Shown in pieces: positions 12,801-23,529 of a stretch of 64,000 nucleotides of DNA (the first letter of the stretch is position 1; each line of letters begins with the position of its first letter). Both the position numbers and the translations under genes were made by a program. Origin of the DNA: Metaphire vulgaris (taxonomy: Eukaryota > Annelida > Clitellata > Crassiclitellata > Megascolecidae); contig CM030833.1 of assembly GCA_018105865.1 (NCBI GenBank), positions 14,802,381-14,866,380 of the forward strand, given 5' to 3'. The notes under the pieces were generated by a model. That model saw nothing but the letters and a program-made list of their open reading frames with translations. It made no database searches and was not told the origin of the DNA.

Positions 12801-13050
12801 CAGTGCTTCTCAAACTGTGTGCCGCGGCACACTTGTGTGCCGCGCGAGATTATCAGGTGTGCCGTGGGATTTGTTGGAAATTCTATTAAATTTAAAATGA
12901 CAGTGTTTTAAATGTCTCAGATCAATGACTGTGCTTCAACACTCTAATTTGTACGCATAGCCAGTGAGTGCCGTAGCGTCACCGATGTGTCTGATGAATC
13001 TAGACTCTAGAGTCTTGATAATTCTCCCCCTTGGACCTGGGAGGACGGGA
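12801..13050. mobile_element. One-ended hAT-type relic (CAGTGCTTCTCAAAC)
   Basis: CAGTGCTTCTCAAACTGTG followed by repeated GTGTGCCG/GGCACAC matches the arm of the complete element at 39706-39910. The right terminus is not found, so the end given is approximate. Confidence 0.4.
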
Positions 13051-13051
13051 A

Positions 13052-13349
13052 GAGTATTTCAGTAGAGGGTGCTAGCCCTCTGGATCACCCAACTCAAAGA
13101 TTTGGTTCCTCACAAGAAATCAAAAGTTACAGGCCTATAAAAGAATACGTTCTATATGTTTTGCCCTTGCGGCTATAGGCAAAAATAGCTATTGACATAG
13201 AAGAAAATTTTCTAATACGTAGCAATTTCTGCCAATTTCAGTAGAGGGTGCTAGCCCTATAGACCACCCAACTCAAAGATTTAGTCCCTCCTCCCAAGAA
13301 ATCGAAAGTTATAGGCCTATAAAAGAATACGTTCTATATGTGTTGCCCA
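13052..13349 (+). repeat. Two copies of a ~110-bp direct repeat
   Basis: Sequence beginning TCAGTAGAGGGTGCTAGCCC and continuing through AAAGAATACGTTCTATATG occurs at about 13056-13165 and 13240-13350 with roughly 185-bp spacing and a few substitutions. Function unknown; probably part of a larger element. Confidence 0.6.
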
Positions 13350-13405
13350 TACACTGGCATACAGACCCCCATGTTAGCCTACCCAAATCTTAAACTCTAA
13401 ATCAG

Positions 13406-13640
13406 CGGTTTCCAAACTGTGGTCCGCGGACCAAATGGAGTCCGCGGAGGACCTGGCGTGGTCCGCGAGAGCCTCCCAAAATATTTAGTAGCTCTCCATA
13501 GTTTTAGCATTGAAAGTCTATGCAGTGTTTTATCCAGACTCCAGGCCTTTTGAGAGAAATTTTGTCCCCATGACATTTTCTACATGACATTTTGTCCGTG
13601 ACATTTTGTCCTCGGACAGTTTGTCCGACCACGAATAAAA
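13406..13640. mobile_element. hAT-like relic with TGACATTTTGTCC repeats
   Basis: CAGCGGTTTCCAAACTGTGG resembles a hAT terminus. Downstream, three spaced units of GACATTTTGTCC-like sequence occur at 13569-13625. No matching right terminus was found. Confidence 0.3.
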
Positions 13641-13989
13641 TTGACACTATATTAGCATCTAAATATCATCACAGTTGCACTTAAAAATAGAGATGATAGT
13701 TTTGCATCGGTCATATTAACCCACCTATGCGGTCTCGCGATCAAGCCAGCTTGGCTAAATACGTGTTTAATTGGTGCGCCAGAAGCAGGCACACTAAGGT
13801 CTCTAATTAATGGTTGCATTATACAGCCTGTTGAACTCCTTTCTATTAACTTCACTGTTCCAAAATACGATGGTATCAGTGGCTTCATCATAAATTTCGT
13901 TGAGTTCCAGGTACTTGGCCATCTGTGAAGATGTGCTTGTCATTAGCCTAAAGGAACAGCATTACTGGTACCATTGAAGTACATGTAGC

Positions 13990-14192
13990 CAGAGATGTAG
14001 CAAGTACACAATGCTTCAAGTACAAGTACAAGTACAAGTACCTGGCCTCCGAGTACAAGTACAAGTACAAGTACTTGCATTCCTAAAACTCCGAGTACAA
14101 GTACAAGTACCTGGCCTCCGAGTACAAGTACAAGTACTAAAAATTTGTACTCGAGTACAACTCGAGTACAAGTACCAAGTACTACATCTCTG
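13990..14192. mobile_element. Tol2-like hAT MITE with AAGTAC repeats
   Basis: Ends CCAGAGATGTAG and CTACATCTCTGG are perfect 12-bp inverted repeats. The interior is almost entirely (ACAAGT)n units plus CCTGGCCTCCGAGTAC blocks. Tol2-type hAT elements have CAGAGGTG-type ends and subterminal AAGTA-containing sites, so the likeness is meaningful. No convincing 8-bp duplication flanks it. Confidence 0.55.
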
Positions 14193-14205
14193 GTCATCAC
14201 CTCCT

Positions 14206-14384
14206 TTTTCATCCTGACGAGCAAAAAAAGGTCGTCAGCACATCATTTCTAGGGTTAGGGTTAAGAAGTTAGCGTTAACCCTAACCTAACCCCTAGCTTA
14301 GACCCTCTTCGGGCCCCCCTGCCCGGGGCCCGGGGGGGCTCTCAACAAAGTGCCCCCCGCCCCCCCCACGTTACGCCACTGACT
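14206..14384. mobile_element. MITE fragment with inverted TTAGGG-like arms
   Basis: The right terminus CACGTTACGCCACTG ends at 14384. A shared motif (CTGACGAGCAAAAAAAGGTC) begins at about 14214 and an inverted TTAGGGTTA/TAACCCTAA pair spans 14249-14295. The left end is not identified. Confidence 0.4.
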
Positions 14385-14662
14385 AGGTTGGAGGGGAAAA
14401 GACAACAAAATTAGTGTAAGTGCTAGGATTTTTTGTAGGGGGGGGAATTTTGAGGTTTGCGGGAGGGGGGGAATCTCCCCTCCTAACAGGACTGTATAAA
14501 ACACTGAGGAGTCTATGTTCTCAAATTCTGTGCGTCGGTCGAGCCACCAATAACAATAATAGTTAATATAAATAATAAGATATAATATACTAAAGCCACA
14601 TAATATCTAGATATAGGCCTACACTGTCAGCCGAATATTAGCGGTGAAAGGGGACAACCAAT

Positions 14663-14840
14663 CAGTGGCGGCTCTAGGATTTGGCAAGGGGGGGCGTTGG
14701 GGGCAACTTCTAATCATGGGGGCCAACCATTTGTTGTTTAATGTAAGTAGCATTAAGTATAGGGTCCCAACTGGGGGCACTGGGGAGCCAGGCTCTCAAT
14801 AGGGGGGCACGGGCCCCGGCCCCCGGTGGAGCCGCCACTG
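14663..14840. mobile_element. hAT-type MITE, CAGTGGCGGCTC family
   Basis: Ends CAGTGGCGGCTCTAGG and GGAGCCGCCACTG, with perfect 8-bp duplication CAACCAAT (14655-14662 and 14841-14848). 178 bp, G-rich, no ORF. A near-identical sibling sits at 16595-16783. Confidence 0.85.
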
Positions 14841-15481
14841 CAACCAATGAGGCCTCGCGAGAACCTGCGAGAGGGTCCAACAGACGACATCAGTTTATTT
14901 GATTGAAGGTCCTTAATCCTTATTGAGAACAATATTTCTAACAGGTTTTGTTTCATTAGTCCGTTACCAGTCGCCTGTTCTTGGAGAAATAAAGAAGAAA
15001 TTAAGGGACTGTAGAGTTAGGTCCCCTATATAGTTTAGGCCATAATGGCCAACAAAAGAATTGAGAACATTATTTTAAAAATTCATTGAGAAAATGATTT
15101 TAAAAAGTCAAGAACGCGCCAAAAACACAAATAAAATCCTCGTATGATTTTAGTCTTTTAGCCATATTAAAAATATAAGTAAACAAGAATGAAAACGAAG
15201 TATAGATTGAGACTTTTCGCTGAAATTGACTTGCGTTCGTGCGTGCGTGCTTGTCGATATACAATAAAGAATTGACAATGCGTGCAAAAAAGCAAGCACA
15301 TCCATCCCATTGACTTTGCAAATTGTCTCTTATCTGATCAAAGCCTATAAATCAGCTTAATTGCACTCGTGGATCATAAAGTGAGACCATTATTTTCTTA
15401 GGCTGAAAAATCACAGGCAAAACTTTCAGTCAAGTTTCACGTACTTTCAATGACATCTGCCCCTCCTCCATCATTGTTACA

Positions 15482-15516
<35 letters not shown>

Positions 15517-15605
15517 TTGAACTTCCATAGCGCCATTTTAGTAATGTTGTTGACATCAGTCAAATGGTTACTTCTTGATTTAATTCATACTCTCCCATTG
15601 TCAAA

Positions 15606-15609
15606 TCCA

Positions 15610-15665
<56 letters not shown>

Positions 15666-17760
15666 CTGATAATTTATAGAGCCCTATAACAAGGCATACG
15701 CCTAAATCAAGAGTGCTTTACAATAAAGAGTTAGCCATCATACGACGTACTAAACAAGTGTGTCTTGAGATTTTTCTTGAACTGATCGATAGATTTCGAA
15801 TTATTGACGAAGTCCGGGAGGGAATTCCACAGAAGTGGGTTCCCTCTGGTGACTGATCTTTCACCTAGAATCGTTGTTTGTGAAGGTGGTGGGATGATTA
15901 GGGAGACCTTGTTACTGGAGCGAAGCTGTCGGTTACTGGCCGGCGTAGTGTGTCTTCGAATCAGTGTAGCCAGATAATCAGGACAGGTTTGATCATTTAT
16001 AGCTCTGAACGTTATCAGACATCTCTTGTATATTATGCGTTCAGGAACTCATAGCCAGTGCAATTTATCTCTTAAGTAAGGAGTGATATGATCGCACCAT
16101 CTCGCACCAAAAATTAGTCTCACAGATGTGTTCACAATTGACTGTAGACCTCGCAGTCGATTTTCTGGCAGTCCATATAGGACGCTATTACAATAATCGA
16201 TTCGTGTCAGAATTAATGTAAGCACCAATAGGATCACTACGTCTGTCGGCAGATAGCGTCTGATCTGTTTGATTTTCCGTAGGTGAAAATAGCATACTCT
16301 TGTTATATTATGCACATGACTCTCCAGGGTGAGTTTCTGATCCAAGATGACTCCAAGTAGCCGCAATTGAGTTGTCGGTGCTACCATCGCGCCTGCAATG
16401 GAGAGTGGGGTTTGGCTTAATAGATGAGTCCTTCTCGGTGAGCTGAACCAGAGTATTTCAGTTTTCCCTGGGTTCAACGCCAACCTGTTTGAGGCCATCC
16501 ACTGATCCATCACAGTGGTACAGTGCGTTATTCTCAACTCCAACTGTTCTTTATCTGTTGGTGAGCACGACGAAAAAATCTGGATGTCGTCGGCCAGTGG
16601 CGGCTCTAGGATTTGGCAAGTGGGGGCCGTTGGGGGGCAACTTCTAATCATGGGGGCCAACCATTAGTTGTTTAATGTATGTAGCATTAAGTATAGGGTC
16701 CCAACTGGGGGGAGCCACTGGGGGGGCCAGGCTCTCAATAGGGGGGCACGGGCCCCCCTGGACCCCCGGTGGAGCCGCCACTGTCGTCGGCGTACGCGAA
16801 GGGAGAAAGTCCATAAGATCGCACTATTCGACCTAGGTCAGACAAGTACAAGACGAAGAGTAATGGGCCTAGCACCGAGCCCTGTGGTACCCCATTCTTG
16901 ACTGGCCTTCTAGTCGACAGACCGCCGTTCCAGGAAACAGTCTGAGTCCTGTCTAAAAAGTAGTCAGAAATCCAGGATAGCGCCATGTCGTCGACTCCGA
17001 ACGTAATTTTGAGCCTGTTGATCAAGATGCCATGATCTACGGAATCAAAAGCTGATGAAAGATCAAGCAGACACAATAATGCAAGCCGACCGTTTGCCAC
17101 TGCATCTACTAAGTCGTTGAACACTCTTAGAATCAGCGTCTCGGTTGAGTGACCTTGACGATATGCCGATTGTTCTTCTGGCAGTAGACCATTTTGTATC
17201 AAGTATGTAGTAAGCTGTCTGTTTACAATGCGTTCAAGTAATTTGGACAAGAACGAAAGATTCGTAACAGGTCGATAATTATTAACTTGAGTTTGATCAG
17301 ATTCTGGTTGTTTCAGCCTTGGATACACTAGTCCATGCTTCCAAGTCTTAGGGAATTCAGCATTCAATAGGGAATTTGAAAACAGTTGGACTAAGAAAGG
17401 AGCCAGGATATCAATCGACTCTTTCACCAACCAGGTTGGTATTGGGTCGCTGGGACATTGTTTATTCGGAGACGATAATACCAGTTTCTTCACTTCTTCG
17501 ATCGTAGGAGACGAAAACTTAGTAAATTGCGTCACAGCTTGAGTAACGAAATCGGCCGAACCAGCTGACTTTGTTCTTTCTCTGATACTATGTGTCTTCT
17601 CTTCAAGATAAACATGAAATTCCTTAGCAGAGAAACTTGCTTCCGAGTCGGTTTCTCGTTTTCGCTTGCCAGTGATCTTATCAATGTGTTTCCATATCTG
17701 TCTAGTGTCCTGCATCTCGGAGTTGAGGGTCTTTCGCCAATATTGTCTACCTTTTATCCT
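15606..17760 (-). mobile_element. CR1/L2-like LINE, RT portion, split by a MITE
   Basis: Minus-strand reverse transcriptase. Residues before the catalytic loop are encoded at 16784-17715 (NYRPVTNLSFLSKLLERIV, LLDLSSAFDSVDH, NGVPQGSVLGPLLF, FAYADD). The remainder is at 16049-16594 (DDIQIFSSC, LRLLGVILDQ, RIDYCNSVLYGLP). A hAT-type MITE at 16595-16783 divides the frame exactly at YADD. The 3' end is an (ATT)n run at about 15612-15665. 5' truncated: no endonuclease or ORF1 visible. Clade is inferred from motif style; CR1 and L2 are not separable by eye. Confidence 0.8.
16595..16783. mobile_element. hAT-type MITE inserted in LINE RT
   Basis: Ends CAGTGGCGGCTCTAGG and GAGCCGCCACTG, 8-bp duplication TCGTCGGC (16587-16594 and 16784-16791). 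Same family as 14663-14840. Removing the element plus one duplication leaves the RT frame continuous through YADD, which shows the insertion is younger than the LINE. Confidence 0.88.
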
Positions 17761-17938
17761 GACGAGTCGACGGCTACTGTGTCAATGTGTCAAGCGACTC
17801 AGTTTTTGACCCCTCCCCCTTGTCAACAACTGTCAACTTTCGCTACCCCCCCCATAATTACGTCAACATGTGGAAATTTAAATGGTATGCGCACCGGGTC
17901 AAGGTTCGCTGTGATTGTGTCGTCTTATCAGCACTAGG

Positions 17939-18081
17939 CATAGGCGTCCGCAGAAATTTTTCCAGGGGGTGCAAGACAGGGTCTTGTGACAAAAGAAACA
18001 AGTAATTTTACTTTTTGCATGACTTCACAATTTTTCCAGGGGGTGCAGTTTCACCCCTTCACCGCCTTCCGGACGCCCATG
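17939..18081. mobile_element. 143-bp MITE, CATAGGCGTCCG ends
   Basis: Ends CATAGGCGTCCG and CGGACGCCCATG with perfect 8-bp duplication GCACTAGG (17931-17938 and 18082-18089). The arms have TTTTTCCAGGGGGTGCA twice. hAT-like by duplication length, though the ends differ from the CAG-type. Confidence 0.8.
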
Positions 18082-18477
18082 GCACTAGGCAGCGAAGAGG
18101 TTTGAATGAAGGTGCAGGCCCAGAAGATTCGCTATAATAAATATCTGGCAAAGTAACCACATCAAGCAGTTGTCAAAAAATAGCCACTCAGTCGATCGAT
18201 CAACCGTTAGACTTTTAATTATATTCTTATGTAATTGGCATCATCGATGGTCGCTTAGTCAAAGTTCTGGAGTTAAACTGAATAAGCATCGGAGGATAAC
18301 TTATAGGCTTACTGAGACCCCTTCAGCATCAAGAGTGCTAAAGAAAGAAAGCCTACATTCGGCAAATTTGATTACTTCGAAGTCCCCTCGTGTGCGTTGA
18401 TGCAATGGCATTAGTTTTTAATGTATACAGTTACTTATATAGCAGGCCTAGATATGCGTTGAAAGCAGACACAGAGT

Positions 18478-18718
18478 CAGTGGCGTAGCGAGACAAAGTG
18501 CCGCCTGAGACGGAAAAAAGTGTCGCCTCCGAAAAAATCTGGCAACCAAAGAAGGCCATCACGCTTCCTAGAATTTTTGATAAGCAAAAACCCGTTTTTA
18601 GCAACTTGCTAAATTTCTTGGCAAGCTAAATAAAAAAACGTTATCTTCGAAAATTCCGCCCCTAGAGCAAGTGCCGCCCGGGGCGGTTCGCCCCCACTGC
18701 CCCCTCGCCACGCCACTG
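18478..18718. mobile_element. hAT-type MITE, CAGTGGCGTAGC family
   Basis: Ends CAGTGGCGTAGCGAG and CTCGCCACGCCACTG; 8-bp duplication CACAGAGT/CACGGAGT with one mismatch (18470-18477, 18719-18726). Interior GTGCCGCC repeats and a degraded shared motif near 18577. Related to 24447-24818. Confidence 0.8.
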
Positions 18719-18778
18719 CACGGAGTAAACGGCATATTACAATCGTAGAATCGCTAACTTTGTTGTGCTTTTTTGCAG

Positions 18779-19444
18779 GTGGACGACATTGAAGGCAAGG
18801 TAGACACAATGATAGACATGTTCAGAGAAGATCGCGAGTGTAGGAGACTGAACATTGAAGCGCAAACTCAGTTCCAAGAAGACCCAACCAAGAAGAATCC
18901 AACGGGACAGAAGAACAAGAAGACACTGGACGTCATCTATGCGCCGCCGCCGCTGCCGTTGTCGTCGTCTGTTGACAATTCACTGAGCAGCAGCAGACGG
19001 CAGCCGTTCGTCGGCGTGCAGCTGAAGAGCGAACCGTGCACGCCGATCTTGAAGAACGCCGAGAAAACGATGTTCCGCAATCTCTCCGATCTCGGTCCCC
19101 GAATCAAGAAGAAGGTCACGTACAGTCGCAGCACCGCCAACGACGACGACGGCGACTATACGCTGACCAGGTCCGACGATTCGAACGACGCTGCAGTCGC
19201 CGCGGTGACGAATCGACAGAGGAACAGCGTCGATGGTCTACCGACATTCTCGATCACCCAATACAGCCAACCGCCGAGTCTTCCGCATCAGACGTCGGTC
19301 GTCCGCGAGGAGGAAGATGCTTCTCCTCCTCCGCCTCCTGCGTCTCCGCAAGGAACCGGCGTCGATCGACCGGCGGTTAAAACTCCCACGGACGATAGCG
19401 AACAATCGACTTACTCTCGGTCTACAGCATCGAAGGCAAGGTAG
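18779..19444 (+). CDS. C-terminal exon resembling KCNQ potassium-channel tail
   Basis: The exon follows a strong acceptor (TTTTTTGCAG) and opens with VDDIEGKVDTMIDMFREDRE, a short coiled coil resembling the KCNQ subunit-assembly helix (KCNQ-type tails read like QVxxIExKLDxLIxxYxEDR). The next 190 residues are low complexity: PPPLPLSSS, an acidic DDDGDY patch, Ser-rich and PPPPPASP segments. It reads to TAG at 19442-19444, although AAG-GTAGCA just before the stop could also act as a donor. If KCNQ, this is the cytoplasmic tail of a voltage-gated K+ channel. No upstream channel exon (S1-S6) is visible in the 10 kb before it, so the gene is partial or a fragment. Confidence 0.5.
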   Translation: MDDIEGKVDTMIDMFREDRECRRLNIEAQTQFQEDPTKKNPTGQKNKKTLDVIYAPPPLPLSSSVDNSLSSSRRQPFVGVQLKSEPCTPILKNAEKTMFRNLSDLGPRIKKKVTYSRSTANDDDGDYTLTRSDDSNDAAVAAVTNRQRNSVDGLPTFSITQYSQPPSLPHQTSVVREEEDASPPPPPASPQGTGVDRPAVKTPTDDSEQSTYSRSTASKAR

Positions 19445-20164
19445 CAGCAGCAGCAGCAACAGCTCGGTGCATAAGGACAAGAGGAACACCTGGAACAGAG
19501 TGACATTACAATCAGTCGGACGCTGCCGAGTCTTCTTCTTCAGACAGTTCCCGCGGCTTAACTTGTGTGACCAATCTACAGGTCACATGAAGGAAGTGTT
19601 CCGTCTTTATTCCAGCCTATATTTAATTATTATATTATCGAAATTTCGCCGAAATCCACAAAAGGAACTGTTCTTGACAAGAACAAAAACCGTTACACCA
19701 TTCCAGTTAGCCAGGGTTTAATCTAGACCGTTTCTGGGAGGGATTGTCCTTCCCCCCTCGGAATTTTCAAATTTCTTCCGGAAATTTTGGCATCGCTATC
19801 GCGCCCCTTTGTCCCTTCTTAAGTTAACCATTGAGGCCAATCTAAGCCTACCACGTTTTGAGTAAAGTAAAAATTAGGCAATATAATACTGCAATTCATG
19901 GCATTAAATTGCATTTCGAGTTTTAACGAGTAAGATGGTAACATCATGACGTCATATCAAATTTTCGAAATTGTCGGCAAACTAGGCCTAACTTAGCTTG
20001 CCGATGGTATTATTACGTTTTATCGACAATGACATCATACAAGATTAAAATGCCTAATGCAATAATATTTGTAACAACATTCGTTTAAATGTAAAATGTA
20101 GGAATCAACTAGTAAAGCATAACACTGAAGAAAAATAACATTAACGAATAATACTCAAAAAACA
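19445..20164 (+). other. Non-coding stretch between KCNQ-like exon and satellite
   Basis: Short CAG repeat at 19444-19460, then AT-rich sequence with no supported ORF. It may include a 3' UTR of the upstream exon; no clear AATAAA was found. Confidence 0.3.
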
Positions 20165-21404
20165 CACAAACATTCGAAGAAATTAGTACTGAAGGAATTT
20201 CGGAAAATGAAGACACATCGGAATTCTCGTTAGGTTTCTTTCCCAATAGGCCTACATCCAGTGAGGCGGGAACCGCAAGCGAAGAAACGATATCAAGTTC
20301 ACCGGAAACTATTACACAGAAAGAAGCACTGAATCAAACATTCTTGACAAGCACGGACTATATGCAAACAGATGAGGATACATCAACTCATTCAGAGACA
20401 GTCAGCCTTAAGGTAGTAGCTGAGTGAAAAACAAGTACTGAATAAAGACTACCGCCACTGAAACAGAGCCAATACAAGCAGAAGAAACGTCTATTTTCGA
20501 AGAAACACTAAGTTCATCACCGGAAGAACTTAGTACTGAAGGAATTTCGGAAAATGAAGACACATCGGAATTCTCGTTAGGTTTCTTTCCCAATAGGCCT
20601 ACATCCAGTGAGGCGGGAACCGCAAGCGAAAGAAACGATATCAAGTTCACCGGAAACTATTACACAGAAAGAAGCACTGAATCAAACATTCTTGACAAGC
20701 ACGGACTATATGCAAACAGATGAGGATACATCAACTCATTCAGAGACAGTCAGCCTTAAGGTAGTAGCTGAGTGAAAAACAAGTACTGAATAAAGACTAC
20801 CGCCACTGAAACAGAGCCAATACAAGCAGAAGAAACGTCTATTTTCGAAGAAACACTAAGTTCATCACCGGAAGAACTTAGTACTGAAGGAATTTCGGAA
20901 AATGAAGACACATCGGAATTCTCGTTAGGTTTCTTTCCCAATAGGCCTACATCCAGTGAGGCAGGAACCGCAAGCGAAGAAACGATATCAAGTTCACCGG
21001 AAACTATTACACAGAAAGAAGCACTGAATCAAACATTCTTGACAAGCACGGACTATATGCAAACAGATGAGGATACATCAACTCATTCAGAGACAGTCAG
21101 CCTTAAGGTAGTAGCTGAGTGAAAAACAAGTACTGAATAAAGACTACCGCCACTGAAACAGAGCCAATACAAGCAGAAGAAACGTCTATTTTCGAAGAAA
21201 CACTAAGTTCATCACCGGAAGAACTTAGTACTGAAGGAATTTCGGAAAATGAAGACACATCGGAATTCTCGTTAGGTTTCTTTCCCAATAGGCCTACATC
21301 CAGTGAGGCAGGAACCGCAAGCGAAGAAACGATATCAAGTTCACCGGAAACTATTACACAGAAAGAAGCACTGAATCAAACATTCTTGACAAGCACGGAC
21401 TACT
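20165..21404 (+). repeat. 347-bp tandem repeat, about 3.6 copies
   Basis: The anchor ACTGAAGGAATTTCGG occurs at 20188, 20535, 20883 and 21230, giving periods 347, 348 and 347. Copies are almost identical; one has an extra A near 20630 and the two first copies have GCGGGAACC where the others have GCAGGAACC. The first copy lacks about 24 bp at its left edge and the last stops at GCACGGACTAC. The plus strand encodes an acidic S/T/E-rich peptide (EETISSSPETITQ, EETLSSSPEELSTE). Minus-strand frames through it are shadows. Confidence 0.9.
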
Positions 21405-21823
21405 GGTTTGTACACGTATTTTAGTTTCAGAAGTTTTCTCCGAGACTGCATTTTTCTTTCTTAGCGTTGTTATGATTGCAAATTAAAAATACGGTCTACT
21501 AGACTACTACTAATAGTATAAGCTTCTTTTTAGACCTGTGGCGTTTACCAAAGCAGCTACCAATAGCGGACGGTCTATGGGTTATTTGATGTCATGATGT
21601 CCGTTCGGAATGGTGAATTAAATGTCGACTAAATTGTAAAATGAATTTCCCTGATTAAGACGGATAAATTTGACCTTTCTAGAGGGGGTCAGAGACGCAA
21701 TTTAGGTCCTCAGCTCAGTTTGACACTCCCTCGTTGGCGACCGATGACCGAATTATTGTTAATATCCATACAACTTCTAGATATATCGTTAATTTTGCAG
21801 GTTGATTTTCATTTCAGAGCAAC

Positions 21824-22546
21824 ATGGACATTAGAACAAGTGTCACGACTCGTCCAATGAGGTACAAACCTGTACAAAGTAGTCGACGCAGGAAGCACAG
21901 CAGAAGAAGACGAAGCGGAAGAAGGACCCGCAAATCAAGTCGAAATTCCGGAAGACGGAGATCTGAGTCTCGCCGCTCTTCGACGATTCTATACGAACCT
22001 CCCGCGCTGTCGGTGGAAATGCTTCTTCTGCTCAGATTAATTTGGTGGTTCATAAATGGAATGATTGCGGCGATGATCTTATATTTTGAAACGAAGATGG
22101 CACATAATTTTCTCGCAGTATTTCTTATTGTTCCAGAATTTTCCATTGACAGAATAAAGATCAGCTACCTTTTCAGGCGAACAACACAACAACAACACTC
22201 TGCAGTTTTTATCGGGTATATTGCCATAGTTGCGGTTTTCGGCTTCAGTATCTGGGGACTTATGAAAGGACTTATTCTTATCGACAATACTTATGAATTG
22301 TTGATAAAAATCGAGCAAAATATTTGGATGCTATTTATGGCAGCGGGTGCTCTCATCTTCATTTCAGCAGTCTTTCGCCCACTTGACGTGATCAAAACTG
22401 TAACTATGAGTGCGTCGTGGGTGGTTTTCTTCGTACTTTGCACGTTTTACCTACAACAAGAATTCTGTTTTGTTTCTGGATTGTATATCTTAATTCTGGC
22501 TGTAGTCACAGCAGAACTCGTTATTTCAGTGTGGTATTGGTACTGA
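21824..22546 (+). CDS. Multi-pass membrane protein, function unknown
   Basis: 240 codons with ATG at 21824 in AACATGG context and acceptor-like ATTTCAG just upstream, so the coding part may sit in a single exon. The first 65 residues are extremely Arg/Ser-rich (SRRRKHSRRRRSGRRTRKSS). Five hydrophobic segments follow: about residues 68-90, 125-150, 165-185, 192-212 and 215-238, ending WYWY. The basic cytosolic-type tail followed by helices suggests a four- or five-pass membrane protein. I do not recognise the family. Codon composition looks genuine and it is not part of any repeat I can see. Confidence 0.6.
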   Translation: MDIRTSVTTRPMRYKPVQSSRRRKHSRRRRSGRRTRKSSRNSGRRRSESRRSSTILYEPPALSVEMLLLLRLIWWFINGMIAAMILYFETKMAHNFLAVFLIVPEFSIDRIKISYLFRRTTQQQHSAVFIGYIAIVAVFGFSIWGLMKGLILIDNTYELLIKIEQNIWMLFMAAGALIFISAVFRPLDVIKTVTMSASWVVFFVLCTFYLQQEFCFVSGLYILILAVVTAELVISVWYWY

Positions 22547-22748
22547 TGGTAGGCCTATTTTTAGTTTTTGTAATATATAGGCTTGTTTCAAGGATTGTTT
22601 AAAACTTTTACTTAACAAAATTCCCAAATTTTTGTGTCAATCTGATCATTATTTATATCTTAAACTATGAGACTGCTTTCAGTCATAATTTGCATTAACT
22701 TCAGAAGTTCAGATGCTATTTACTAAAAAAATGTTGATGTGGCATTAC

Positions 22749-22997
22749 CAGTGGCGTGTAAAGAGTGGCCGACGCCCGGGGCCAAATTGTCCAAAGTACG
22801 CCCACGAGCAAACGAACAAAAAAGGTCATCGGGTCAATTTTCGACGCCCCCTGTTGGTATCTGCGCCGGGGCCACGTCATCACCCCAAATGGTCTGACAA
22901 GCAAAAAAAGGTTATCGGGGAGCAATTTCAATTTTACGCCCCCTCCTGGTCTGCGCCCGGGGCCACCGCCCCACCCGCCTCCCTCTACACGCTATTG
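22749..22997. mobile_element. hAT-type MITE with two shared motifs
   Basis: Ends CAGTGGCGTGTAAAGAG and CTCTACACGCTATTG; 8-bp duplication GGCATTAC/GGCATCAC (22741-22748, 22998-23005). Two direct shared motifs near 22808 and 22892 and two CGCCCGGGGCCA blocks. No ORF of its own. Confidence 0.75.
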
Positions 22998-23005
22998 GGC
23001 ATCAC

Positions 23006-23529
23006 TTTAATTCTTTAAACTTGCAGTCAAGGTGTTTTTAAGGAAAAACTACTAGGGGGCCGATGAAAAATTTTTGAAATTCCTGGCGAAAGCTAAATTT
23101 GGCACTTCCCGATATTAGCTTATTAATTGACTGATTGATTGAAATTTGTTTATTCAACTCAACTTATGACATACATACATTTACCGTTAGTAACAATCCA
23201 GAATACTGAGCTCCAGTGAAGTATGAAGGGGCAGCGGGGGAAGAACCGCTTTTACCCTCTTTTTCCTGTTATGACTAGATTGTCCAATTCATCCTTTCTA
23301 TTAATTAGATGTCCGAAAAATTCCAACTGTCGTTTTCTTATGGTTTGTAGCAATTTTCTTTTTACACCAGAGGCTTTTAATACTTCCTCATTGGTTATTT
23401 TTCTGTTCATGATTTTTGCATACGTCTGAGAAACTACATCTCTGCAGCTTCCAGTTTCCTTTTTGTCCTTGCATCACAGTCTCATATTTTTATCTACACT
23501 ATTTCTACTGCTTCTCTTAAAACATTGGT
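23006..23529. other. Intergenic DNA with a LINE-like tail
   Basis: TTGACTGATTGATTGAAATTTG at about 23136 resembles the TTGA-type tail of LINEs here (compare 48319-49247) in the opposite orientation. No gene recognised. Confidence 0.35.

Noticed and set aside
14249..14295. Chromosome end
   Set aside because: Only two TTAGGG-like units in each arm, inverted and internal.
20408..21288. Three identical minus-strand ORFs
   Set aside because: Repeated shadow frames of the 347-bp tandem repeat.
20165..21404. CRISPR-like array
   Set aside because: Units are 347 bp with no spacer/repeat alternation, in eukaryotic DNA.
21406..22546. Joining the tandem repeat and the membrane protein as one gene
   Set aside because: The donor after the last repeat leaves a phase that gives a stop with either nearby acceptor.
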